Assembly: GCA_031273985.1 (NCBI GenBank)
Contig: JAISQV010000018.1
Coordinates: 1-16,028, forward strand
From: Spirochaetaceae bacterium
GTDB taxonomy: Bacteria; Spirochaetota; Spirochaetia; Treponematales; Breznakiellaceae
DNA: 16,028 nt
Reading direction: 5' to 3'
Shown: positions 5,836-11,781 of the stretch, piece by piece
Numbering within the stretch: position 1 is the first letter of the stretch
How the letters are laid out: every line of letters begins with the position of its first letter
Translations under genes and position numbers: made by a program
The notes under the pieces: model-generated
What the model was told of the DNA's origin: nothing
Databases searched by the model: none
What the model saw: the letters and a program-made list of their open reading frames with translations, nothing else

Positions 5836-7322
5836 GCGGCGGGATTCCCCCGGCGCCGGATCTTTCGGGGCTTTCGGAAAAGATCGCCGCTTCCCGGGCG
5901 GTGCAGGCAGCCTGGGAGGCGCTTCCCTACCGGGACAGGGCGGAGCATTTGCAGAAGTCTTTCCGCTACCTGGGCGCCCACCTGGACGAGTTGATTGAAG
6001 CTATCTGCCGGGACAGCGGCAAACTGCCCCTGGACGCACTGTCCACAGAGCTGGTCCCCGCGCTGATGGCCCTGGACTACTATATCCGCAGGGGGCGGCG
6101 CTTCTGCCGGGGCCGGCGCATAAGCGGGGGGAATCCCCTGATGTTCAACAAGAGGAGCCGCCTTGTCTACAGGGCCCAGGGGGTGGTTGGGATCATTTCC
6201 CCCTGGAACTATCCCTTTGCCATTCCCTTTTCCGAAGCTGTCATGGCGCTTCTCGCGGGTAATGCGGTGTTTCTCAAGGTGGCCTCCGGGGTCCCCGCCG
6301 TGGGGCGGGCGCTGGAAGCGGTTTTCGGCGCGGCGGAACTGCCGCCGGGGCTGTTTAACCATGTGGAGATGCCCGGCGCCGAGGCGGGGCCGGGCTTTAT
6401 CAAGGGCGGGGTGGATAAGCTTTTTTTTACGGGCTCCACCGCCGTGGGCCGGGAGCTGATGGCCCTGGCGGCCCCGAGGCTGCTCCCCCTGGTGCTGGAG
6501 CTGGGCGGCGCCGATGCCGCCATAATCTGCGAGGATGCGGACCTGGACCGGGCCGCGGGGGGGCTGATCTGGGCGGCCTTTTCCAACGCCGGCCAGAGCT
6601 GCGGCGGGGTTCAGCGGATCCTGGCGCACCAGAATATATACCGGCCCCTGCTGGAAAAGCTCCGCATCCGGATCGCCGCCCTCCGCCCCGGCGTGGACCT
6701 GGGGCCTCTCTATTCGCTCCAGCAAAAGGAGCGGCTGGAGGAGCAGGTGGCCTCCTGCCTGGCCCAGGGCGCCCAGGTAGCGGCCCGGAGTCCGGCGGAA
6801 GGCTTTCCGGAGGAGCGCTTTTTCCCGGCCACGCTGCTCAGTGAGGTAAACCCCGGTATGCCTATCATGGCGGAGGAGGTTTTCGGCCCCGTGGCGGCGA
6901 TTACCCCGGTGAAGAACGACAGCGAAGCCCTGAGGCTGGCCAATGCCTCGGACTATGGCCTCACCGGTTCGGTCTGGTCGCAGAGCCCCATCCGGGCGCG
7001 GCGGGTGGCTTCCGGCATCAGGGCCGGGGCGGTGATGATCAACGACCACCTCATGTCCCACGGCCTCGCGGAAACGCCCTGGGGCGGGCCGGGGCTCTCC
7101 GGGCTGGGGCGGACCCACGGCGAGCTGGGCTTCCGGGAGATGCAGCAGGTTCAGGTGATCGTGGACGACAGTATCGCGGGGGCGAAAAACCCCTGGTGGT
7201 ATCCCTACTCGGAGACTGTCTACTCCGGGATGCACGCCATTGCGGAATTTCTGGGCGATCCCGGCCCCCTCCGCCGCCTCACAGCCCTTCCGAGGGTGCT
7301 GCGGATGTTTTTTAGGGGATAA
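5832..7322 (+). CDS. Aldehyde dehydrogenase (NAD(P)+-dependent, ALDH superfamily)
   Basis: 496 residues, full length. Catalytic features: Asn126 in SPWNYPF, Lys149, FFTGSTAVG (198-206), general base Glu223 in LELGG, nucleophile Cys257 in GQSCGG, and EEVFGP (348-353). It oxidises an aldehyde to the carboxylate with a thio-acyl enzyme intermediate. After the catalytic domain a C-terminal tail of roughly 45 residues (NPWWYPYSETVYSGMHAIAEF, split as two segments, to MFFRG) is aromatic and amphipathic, like tails seen on ALDHs for long or hydrophobic aldehydes. The 4-bp overlap with the SDR implies co-translation and a shared pathway. Repeat copy B starts 13 bp after the stop and may also end transcription. 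Confidence 0.93.
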   Translation: MSGGIPPAPDLSGLSEKIAASRAVQAAWEALPYRDRAEHLQKSFRYLGAHLDELIEAICRDSGKLPLDALSTELVPALMALDYYIRRGRRFCRGRRISGGNPLMFNKRSRLVYRAQGVVGIISPWNYPFAIPFSEAVMALLAGNAVFLKVASGVPAVGRALEAVFGAAELPPGLFNHVEMPGAEAGPGFIKGGVDKLFFTGSTAVGRELMALAAPRLLPLVLELGGADAAIICEDADLDRAAGGLIWAAFSNAGQSCGGVQRILAHQNIYRPLLEKLRIRIAALRPGVDLGPLYSLQQKERLEEQVASCLAQGAQVAARSPAEGFPEERFFPATLLSEVNPGMPIMAEEVFGPVAAITPVKNDSEALRLANASDYGLTGSVWSQSPIRARRVASGIRAGAVMINDHLMSHGLAETPWGGPGLSGLGRTHGELGFREMQQVQVIVDDSIAGAKNPWWYPYSETVYSGMHAIAEFLGDPGPLRRLTALPRVLRMFFRG

Positions 7323-7335
7323 GGGAGAAGATAAA

Positions 7336-7436
7336 GGGCGCATCCCCGGCTGGGCCGCAAGCGGCCCAGCCGGGGACCGGGCTATCGCTTCAATCTTTTG
7401 CCTGCGGCAAAAGGATTTCCGCTCTATCCCTTGCGC
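7336..7436 (-). repeat. Dispersed intergenic hairpin element, copy B (inverted)
   Basis: On the minus strand it runs from GCGCAAGGGAT (7436-7426) to ATGCGCCC (7343-7336). It shares CGGAAATCCTTTT with copy C and GATAGCCCGGTCCCCGG with copy A. Its inner hairpin is TTTTGCC/GGCAAAA. Its terminal hairpin is a perfect 15-bp stem, CCCCGGCTGGGCCGC with GCGGCCCAGCCGGGG and a 2-nt loop. On the plus strand it lies just after the ALDH stop and could serve as a transcript-end or stabilising hairpin. Confidence 0.82.
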
Positions 7437-7440
7437 AAGC

Positions 7441-7457
7441 CTGCCTGCGGCAGGCAG
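7441..7457. repeat. Perfect 17-bp palindrome
   Basis: CTGCCTGC and GCAGGCAG are inverted around one G. It abuts the outer end of repeat copy B, so it may be part of the same element or a separate hairpin. Confidence 0.5.
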
Positions 7458-7521
7458 ACCTGCCGGGCGGTGTTCCCTCTCGCTGCCGCACAGGAATTGA
7501 GCGCCAAGACGCCCTGGAGTT

Positions 7522-7662
7522 CCCCAATGCCGGGGGGCTACTTGAGCATGAAGAGGGCTTCTTCGCCGTGGGCGCCGGTAAGTTCCTGGCGCACGGGGTC
7601 CACGATCAGGTCCAGGTCTTCCAGGGGGATGGCCCCCAGGAGGACTTCCTCAGCGCCGGGCA
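7522..7662. repeat. Direct repeat, left copy (3' end of retropepsin-like gene)
   Basis: 141 bp identical to 8517-8657 except one base (A7580 versus G8575), a spacing of 995 bp. The single difference is a synonymous Leu codon change in the retropepsin frame. Together the two copies flank a complete PIN toxin-antitoxin pair. Confidence 0.95.
7538..7662 (-). pseudogene. Truncated retropepsin-like gene (C-terminal 41 codons)
   Basis: Encodes the same C-terminal residues as the intact gene at 8533-8940, from PGAEEVLLGAIPLEDL to ALFMLK and the TAG stop. Homology stops abruptly at 7662; upstream, on the minus strand, the frame meets a stop within about 10 codons. The DTG active-site part is missing, so it cannot be a protease. 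The near-identity with the intact copy points to a recent duplication. Confidence 0.88.
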
Positions 7663-7735
7663 CCGGCAACCTACAAGGGGACCGCTACAGGGTCACAGGA
7701 ACCCCATAGGGGCCTTCTGAGAAGTCCCGGACGGG

Positions 7736-7750
7736 GGTTACTGAGTAACC
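7736..7750. repeat. Perfect 15-bp palindrome over the antitoxin stop codon
   Basis: GGTTACT and AGTAACC are inverted around one G. It contains the antitoxin TAA (7738-7740). It could be a cassette boundary or a small 3' hairpin; a one-base centre makes it a weak RNA hairpin. Confidence 0.4.
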
Positions 7751-7998
7751 GGCTGCCGGGGATTTAGTTTGCCCTGGCCTGGGAAGCTGACATACTGAAG
7801 GGGTGTGCCACACCCGGCAAGAAACGCATCCGATCTTTTTTGTATATCCGCCCGCCGTTCTTCCGGGGTCATATTGACCCGTCTTTCCTGCAGCATAAGC
7901 CGGATCGCGTGGACTTCCCGGACAGATTCAGGTGCGTCCATCAGCCCCGGATCATTGGTAATCCGGGGATCGTTCATGTATTCCTGTACCGTCTTCAT
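7738..7998 (-). CDS. Putative antitoxin partner of the PIN toxin
   Basis: 86 residues, charged and soluble: MKTVQEYMNDPRITNDPGLM, then a helix with REVHAIRLMLQERRVNMTPEE and a C-terminal tail rich in Gly/Pro. It lacks a recognisable ribbon-helix-helix or AbrB motif. Small proteins of this kind (MKTVQEYMNDPR-type N-terminus) accompany ETT-type PIN proteins; that pairing is from memory plus adjacency. It is the second gene, translated by a 4-bp ATGA overlap with the toxin, so the order is toxin first, the reverse of the island at 2452-3122. It could instead be an accessory of unknown function. Confidence 0.6.
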   Translation of the reverse strand: MKTVQEYMNDPRITNDPGLMDAPESVREVHAIRLMLQERRVNMTPEERRADIQKRSDAFLAGCGTPLQYVSFPGQGKLNPRQPVTQ

Positions 7999-8480
7999 AA
8001 TTCCAATACCTCCGCAGGCTTATAAATGCCTACGCCCCTGTAATTTTCCCTGCCGTTTACCCGGCGGACCCGTTCAATGGTCCAAGGCCGGGCGATGTGC
8101 CCGAAATTCAGGCTTACAATAAAGTCTAAGCCGTTGACTGTGGTAATAGCAATATGGGCGGCATCCGTGGGATACGCCTTGGGCATGGCCCCCTCTTGAA
8201 TGTAGAGGGCCGCAAGCCGTTCCGCCTCATCACTCTGGGCAAGGAACTTAATACCGTAATCCCCAATAAGCCGTTTCATGTTTTCCCGCTTCTGGCCATC
8301 CGGCTCCCCTTCCAACTCATCGGTAGCATAAACCGAAGTAAAGGGCTCAAACTTCCCGGCTTTTATCAGGTCAAAGACCTGGCGGACCTGGGCTTTCAGT
8401 TCCTGGTAACGAACCTCCGTCCGTTCTTCATAGTAAAAGCTGAACATCGTGGTTTCAAGATAGATTTTCGGTTTATCCAT
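7995..8480 (-). CDS. PIN-domain toxin (VapC-like, YLETT subtype)
   Basis: 161 residues. Strand 1 reads KIYLETTMFSFYYEE, so Glu9 occupies the usual first Asp position, as in the ETS/ETT subfamily of PIN proteins. Glu55 lies in DELE, Asp106 in YPTDAAHIAIT, and FIVSLNFGHI (120-129) matches the FIVSWNFKHI-type final strand. This is a probable metal-dependent endoribonuclease. The start at 8480 has no SD, and the sequence shortly upstream (8496-8516) duplicates that upstream of the retropepsin gene. Its position inside a 995-bp unit bounded by direct repeats suggests it travelled as a cassette. Fold assignment is confident; toxicity is inferred. Confidence 0.83.
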   Translation of the reverse strand: MDKPKIYLETTMFSFYYEERTEVRYQELKAQVRQVFDLIKAGKFEPFTSVYATDELEGEPDGQKRENMKRLIGDYGIKFLAQSDEAERLAALYIQEGAMPKAYPTDAAHIAITTVNGLDFIVSLNFGHIARPWTIERVRRVNGRENYRGVGIYKPAEVLEL

Positions 8481-8495
8481 GACATAATTTGGTTT

Positions 8496-8516
8496 GCATC
8501 AACGTCTACTTCAATA
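8496..8516 (-). promoter_or_regulatory. Duplicated upstream block, toxin side
   Basis: This 21-bp block matches 8965-8985 at 19 of 21 positions (minus strand TATTGAAGTAGACGTTGATG plus C). It sits 16 bp before the toxin ATG and directly abuts the right direct repeat (8517). It contains TTGAAG, a possible -35, but no good -10 is seen. Confidence 0.5.
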
Positions 8517-8657
8517 CCCCAATGCCGGGGGGCTACTTGAGCATGAAGAGGGCTTCTTCGCCGTGGGCGCCGGTGAGTTCCTGGCGCACGGGGTCCACGA
8601 TCAGGTCCAGGTCTTCCAGGGGGATGGCCCCCAGGAGGACTTCCTCAGCGCCGGGCA
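8517..8657. repeat. Direct repeat, right copy (within intact retropepsin-like gene)
   Basis: Partner of 7522-7662. It covers the last 41 codons of the retropepsin-like gene plus 16 bp beyond its stop. Identity ends at 8657, inside the gene, and at 8517, one base before the upstream block of the neighbouring unit. Confidence 0.95.
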
Positions 8658-8940
8658 GCCCCAGGGCCCTGCATACCGCATCACGGTTCTTCCAGTGTAC
8701 CTCCACCGGCTCCGTCACCTGGCAGGGCCGCTTCGCGCCACCTGTGCTGCGGCGGAGCCCTGTTATGGCGAGCCCCAGTTTTTCCCGGATACCTTCGCTG
8801 ATGACCAGGGAGCCGCAGCCTGTGTCCGCCATGGCCCGGACGGTTACGGTGCGGACTTCCTTTTCTTTGATGAGTCGCTCCTGAACCCTGACCTTATCGC
8901 CGGCGTTTTTCAGGGTAATTTCGGCGTATACTATCCCCAT
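8533..8940 (-). CDS. Retropepsin-like clan AA aspartic protease
   Basis: 135 residues. VRAMADTGCGSLVIS (34-48) carries the hydrophobic-hydrophobic-DTG active-site motif with Asp39; EEVLLGAIPLEDLDLIVDP (about 99-117) is the second conserved segment (LLG-x-LE-x-x-LIVDP) of single-domain retropepsin-fold proteins such as the AF_0612-type clan AA family. They act as homodimers, one Asp from each chain; physiological substrates in bacteria are mostly unknown. No signal peptide, so cytosolic. GGAGGG lies 4 nt before ATG 8940. A truncated copy of its 3' end lies at 7538-7662. Cys42 directly after DTG replaces the more usual Ala/Ser. Confidence 0.82.
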   Translation of the reverse strand: MGIVYAEITLKNAGDKVRVQERLIKEKEVRTVTVRAMADTGCGSLVISEGIREKLGLAITGLRRSTGGAKRPCQVTEPVEVHWKNRDAVCRALGLPGAEEVLLGAIPLEDLDLIVDPVRQELTGAHGEEALFMLK

Positions 8941-8964
8941 GGGACCCTCCGGCGGTTTGATTTG

Positions 8965-8985
8965 GCATCAATGTATACTTCAATA
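8965..8985 (-). promoter_or_regulatory. Duplicated upstream block, retropepsin side
   Basis: Minus strand TATTGAAGTATACATTGATG plus C, 24 bp before the retropepsin ATG. ATTGA occurs twice 12 bp apart, flanking a GTATAC palindrome. It is nearly identical to the block before the PIN toxin, so it is probably the original promoter/operator of this gene. Confidence 0.5.
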
Positions 8986-9052
8986 TTACTCTAACACCGG
9001 GAAAAAGGGTAGGGCGCGGGTACGGCACTACGGAGCATCCTGGGACGGCCAC

Positions 9053-9081
9053 TTCACAACGGGCCCTTATGGGCGTATGAT
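9053..9081 (+). promoter_or_regulatory. Promoter of the DUF1638 gene
   Basis: TTCACA (9053-9058) and TATGAT (9076-9081) are 17 bp apart, each one base from consensus. The start would be near 9088, giving a leader of about 14 nt that carries a perfect AGGAGG (9091-9096), 5 nt before ATG 9102. Confidence 0.7.
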
Positions 9082-9101
9082 GACCCCCACAGGAGGTTCC
9101 T

Positions 9102-9842
9102 ATGGCTAAATATGCACTGGTGGCCTGCGAGGTGGCACGGAAAGAGTTCGATTTACTGGTTCCGGGGAGCAAGCATGAGGTTGATATAATCTATATAGAT
9201 ATGGGACTTCATGTGCAGGGCGGGGAAAAGATGATTGTGAAGCTGCAGGAGACGCTGGATGCCATCGATCAGACCGGGTACGATGCGATTCTGCTGGGTT
9301 ACGGGCTTTGCAATAACGGTATTTGTTCACTTCATGCCAACATTCCCATCGTGGTACCCCGGGCGCATGACTGTATTACCCTTTTCATGGGTTCGCGGCA
9401 GAGCTACCGGGATTACTTCGATACCCACAAGGGGACCTACTTTGTTACTACCGGGGCCTGGGGCACGGACCTGACCTTTGAGCTTATGGACGGGGCCTTT
9501 AGCAAGGATGTGCTCCGCGCCGAGTACATGGAAAAGTACGATGAGGAAGAGGCGGAGTATCTTTTGGAGATGCTGGGCGATCCGCTCAAGCAGTACCGGC
9601 GGCTTACCTTCGTCAACAACGGGCTGGGGGATGCGGAGACAGTCCGCACAAAGGCGCGGGAAGTGGCGGAACACAAAAACTGGGAATTTGACGAATTTCC
9701 GGGTAATACCGATATACTGAGCGGCCTGGTCAGCGGCGATTGGGACCCTGCGGTGTTCCTGGTGGTAAGGCCCGGCGAGCAGATAGCCCAGGCTTTCACC
9801 GACGAGGAGATAGTCCGGGCGGTGAGCCCGGTACTGGCGTAA
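9102..9842 (+). CDS. DUF1638 family protein
   Basis: 246 residues, soluble. Conserved-looking features: Cys9 in ALVACEV, YDAILLGYGLCNNGICSL (60-77) with Cys70 and Cys75, and RAHDCITLFMGS (87-98) with His89, Asp90 and Cys91, the hallmark of DUF1638. The several Cys and the His suggest a metal or cofactor site. In other genomes DUF1638 genes often lie beside corrinoid-dependent methyltransferases (MttB-like and their corrinoid proteins); no such gene is in this window. It is expressed from its own strong promoter with an ideal SD. Family call is good; function is not established. Confidence 0.8.
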   Translation: MAKYALVACEVARKEFDLLVPGSKHEVDIIYIDMGLHVQGGEKMIVKLQETLDAIDQTGYDAILLGYGLCNNGICSLHANIPIVVPRAHDCITLFMGSRQSYRDYFDTHKGTYFVTTGAWGTDLTFELMDGAFSKDVLRAEYMEKYDEEEAEYLLEMLGDPLKQYRRLTFVNNGLGDAETVRTKAREVAEHKNWEFDEFPGNTDILSGLVSGDWDPAVFLVVRPGEQIAQAFTDEEIVRAVSPVLA

Positions 9843-9865
9843 CCGCCCTCCCTGGGGGCGCCTCC

Positions 9866-10420
9866 TCAGGCCCCCTCTCTCCGTTTAGGCCTTCCAAGGG
9901 TTTCCACCCAGGCGCGGAGCGCCCGCCGGGTGGAATCGAAGGCAACTTCGCCGTAGTCCAGGTCTTCCGGGCGTATGAAGCGGACGGCGGCGACTTCTTC
10001 CTCCTGCAGGCGGAAGTCCGCCCCGGTGAGTCCCGGCGCCTCGAGGGTAAAAAAAAGATCGCAGGTATTGTAGGGGAATCCCCGGTAGGGGTAAACATTG
10101 GGGAAGGATGCGAAGAAGGAGAAGCGCGATTCGGGGCGCCTCTCCAGGGGGTCCCAGCCCAGCTCCTCAATACATTCCCGGCGGAGGCACTCCAGGGCGC
10201 CCTCGGCGGGATCAACAAAGCCGCCGGGGAGGTCAAGCCTGCCCAGGGCGGGTTCCTTCGCCCGGACCAGGAGGACCAGGGCCTCCCCCGTGGTAATGAT
10301 GCAGCCCGTGGCGGCGGCGGTGTTGTGATAATAGACAAGCCCGCAGTCGGGGCAGTAGAATTGCTTGTTGTCCTGGAAGCGGATATTTTGCGACGCGCAG
10401 GAGGGGCAGTACCGGAACAT
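9866..10420 (-). CDS. Nudix hydrolase with N-terminal zinc ribbon
   Basis: 184 residues. An N-terminal zinc ribbon, CPSC (5-8) and CPDC (23-26), precedes the hydrolase domain. The Nudix box is perfect: G67-x5-E73-x7-R81-E82-x2-E85-E86-x-G88. The ribbon plus box arrangement resembles NudC/NADH-pyrophosphatase-related and ADP-ribose-type Nudix proteins; the NudC SQPWPFPxS selectivity motif is absent, so the substrate is open. It would cleave a nucleoside diphosphate linked to another moiety, using Mg bound by the box glutamates. AGGA lies shortly before ATG 10420. Divergent from the thioesterase with 47 bp between starts. Confidence 0.9.
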   Translation of the reverse strand: MFRYCPSCASQNIRFQDNKQFYCPDCGLVYYHNTAAATGCIITTGEALVLLVRAKEPALGRLDLPGGFVDPAEGALECLRRECIEELGWDPLERRPESRFSFFASFPNVYPYRGFPYNTCDLFFTLEAPGLTGADFRLQEEEVAAVRFIRPEDLDYGEVAFDSTRRALRAWVETLGRPKRREGA

Positions 10421-10467
10421 GGGCTATCCTAAATTGATTTAGCCGGTCTGTCAAAGGAGCCCCGGTT

Positions 10468-10863
10468 GTGAAGACGGAATGTTCTTTAACGGTCCGTACC
10501 TACGAATGTGACAGTTACGGTCATGTGAACAACGCCAACTATCTGAACTATCTGGAACACGCCCGCTATGAGTACCTCAAGACCATAGGTTTCGACTACA
10601 ATGCCGCCCTGGCGGCGGGTTTTGGGGTGTATATAGCCCGCATCGAGATTGAGTACCGGCGGCCCGCCTTTACCGGGGACCGCCTGACCCTGGTTTCCTG
10701 GCCGATCAAGAAAGGCGCCGCGAGCGGTGTGATCAGCCAGGAGATCCGGCGGGGGGAGGAGCTGGTCGCCGAGGCGCAGGTAACCTGGGCCTTCGTGGAC
10801 TCCCGGGGCGTCCCGGCGCGGATCCCGCCGGAATTTGACAGGCCGGGGCTCAGGCCGGAATGA
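10468..10863 (+). CDS. Acyl-CoA thioesterase, YbgC/4HBT hotdog family
   Basis: 131 residues, a single hotdog domain. The active-site segment VRTYECDSYGHVNNANYLNY (9-28) has Asp15 and His19 followed by the NNANYL loop, matching 4-hydroxybenzoyl-CoA thioesterase/YbgC proteins, with HARYEYL in the central helix. It hydrolyses acyl-CoA (possibly short or branched chains) to free acid and CoA in the cytosol, as an oligomer. GTG 10468 is chosen because AAGGAG (10454-10459) lies 8 nt upstream and no nearer in-frame ATG exists before the conserved core. Expression divergent from the Nudix gene. The acyl substrate cannot be read from sequence. Confidence 0.9.
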   Translation: MKTECSLTVRTYECDSYGHVNNANYLNYLEHARYEYLKTIGFDYNAALAAGFGVYIARIEIEYRRPAFTGDRLTLVSWPIKKGAASGVISQEIRRGEELVAEAQVTWAFVDSRGVPARIPPEFDRPGLRPE

Positions 10864-10948
10864 AGAATTTAACCACGGACCACACAGACTGTGTACTAGC
10901 GAAGGCCCCGGTCTCTTCCCGGCGCGCTTCACCCCGGCAGGGTCTTCC

Positions 10949-11044
10949 GCGCAAGGGATTGAACGGAAATCCTTTTTTTGCCTAAGGCAAAAAAAGATTG
11001 GAGTGAAAGCCCGGTCCCCGGCGCGGAGCGCTGGGGATGCGCCC
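10949..11044 (+). repeat. Dispersed intergenic hairpin element, copy C
   Basis: Runs from GCGCAAGGGAT (10949-10959) to ATGCGCCC (11037-11044). The inner hairpin is TTTTTTTGCC with GGCAAAAAAA; copy B has TTTTGCC with GGCAAAA at the same place. The terminal hairpin is CCCCGGCGC-GGA-GCGCTGGGG with one G-T pair. It shares AGCCCGGTCCCCGG with copies A and B. It lies between the thioesterase gene and the promoter of the exported-protein gene. On the minus strand the inner hairpin ends in T7, so it could act as a terminator in that direction. Confidence 0.82.
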
Positions 11045-11056
11045 CGCTTCCCTCTC

Positions 11057-11086
11057 TTGTGAATCCCCGCCCTGCTGAACTACAAT
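11057..11086 (+). promoter_or_regulatory. Promoter giving a probable leaderless transcript
   Basis: TTGTGA (11057-11062) and TACAAT (11081-11086, one base from consensus) with an 18-bp spacer. The expected start at 11092-11094 is only 2-4 nt before ATG 11096, and no SD is present. Confidence 0.5.
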
Positions 11087-11095
11087 AAAAGAACC

Positions 11096-11641
11096 ATGAA
11101 CACCCTGCGGGTATTTTTCCTGCTTTTTGCCGCGGCCCTGCCCCTCTGCGCCCAGGAAGCGAATTCCGGGAGCATTCCCGACGCTATCCTCCGGCCCCAG
11201 CGGGGAGAGGAAGCGCGCTACCCCCAGGATACGGTCATAGGGGAACTGGGCCCCGGCGAAGCCCCGGCGGACGCATACCGGGCCGCCCGGAATGTACTCA
11301 ACGCATTCCTGCGGAACAACAGGGAGTCATCCCTCCTGGCCGCCGCGGGCCCCATTGCCCTGGGGGAAATCTTTTCGGGCATAGGCGCGGTAAACCCCGA
11401 AAAATTCCGCATAGGCGGCGGCCGGATCATGCCCGACGGCTCCGCCTCCTTCCTGTTCCGCTTTCTGGGCCGGGAAAAAGGCGTCTCCGGCGAACTCTAC
11501 CTGCGCCGGGAGGCTTCCGCCGAAGACGCGCCGCCCGGCCCCTGGCGCTTTGACGACGCCCTTCTGGACGAGATTCACGATACCCAGGTGCGCCGGGAAG
11601 TGTACCGTTTCGACTTCACACCCTACGAGCGTTTCTACTGA
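11096..11641 (+). CDS. Small exported protein of unknown function
   Basis: 181 residues. An N-terminal signal peptide, MNTLRVFFLLFAAALPLCAQ, with probable cleavage after CAQ or AQE (ALPLCA-Q), so the product is periplasmic or secreted; the Cys at 18 is not in a clear lipobox. The mature part is globular: a helical segment DAYRAARNVLNAFLRNN, then GRIMPDGSASFLFRFLGREKGVSGELYLRRE, which reads as beta strands, and a C-terminal RREVYRFDFTPYERFY. I recognise no named family. It is probably monocistronic, reading towards the lipoprotein gene and separated from it by a strong hairpin. The start is fixed by the signal peptide. Confidence 0.75.
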   Translation: MNTLRVFFLLFAAALPLCAQEANSGSIPDAILRPQRGEEARYPQDTVIGELGPGEAPADAYRAARNVLNAFLRNNRESSLLAAAGPIALGEIFSGIGAVNPEKFRIGGGRIMPDGSASFLFRFLGREKGVSGELYLRREASAEDAPPGPWRFDDALLDEIHDTQVRREVYRFDFTPYERFY

Positions 11642-11732
11642 TCCCCTGAGCGAAGAACGGCAAACCTCTGCGGGAGACGGGGATGGATTCTCCTGCGCCG
11701 CGGGAATGCCGCAGCCGGTGACGGCCCCGCCC

Positions 11733-11777
11733 GGCCCAGGGATGATTCCCCTGGGGGAATCATCCCTGAGTTGGGCC
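11733..11777. terminator. Long bidirectional hairpin between convergent genes
   Basis: GGGATGATTCCCC (11739-11751) pairs perfectly with GGGGAATCATCCC (11754-11766) across a 2-nt loop, and GGCCCA (11733-11738) with TGGGCC (11772-11777) can extend it past a 5-nt bulge. There is no U-tract on either strand. The position between convergent stops fits a transcript-end structure for both genes. Confidence 0.55.
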
Positions 11778-11781
11778 TGCC

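Larger units (their letters stand above)
7323..7737. other. Intergenic region after the aldehyde dehydrogenase
   Basis: 415 bp with no intact gene. In order: dispersed repeat copy B (7336-7436), a 17-bp palindrome (7441-7457), about 65 bp with nothing recognisable, the truncated 3' end of a retropepsin-like gene (7538-7662, within direct repeat 7522-7662), and about 75 bp of unassigned sequence before the antitoxin stop. Confidence 0.7.

Noticed and set aside
5748..7343. 531-codon minus-strand frame opposite the aldehyde dehydrogenase
   Set aside because: The length comes from high GC in the antisense frame; the sequence is His/Gln/Gly/Pro-rich with no motif, while the plus strand has every ALDH catalytic residue.
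7336..11044. CRISPR interpretation of the recurring GC-rich units
   Set aside because: Copies are kilobases apart, in both orientations, and lack regular repeat-spacer structure or cas genes.
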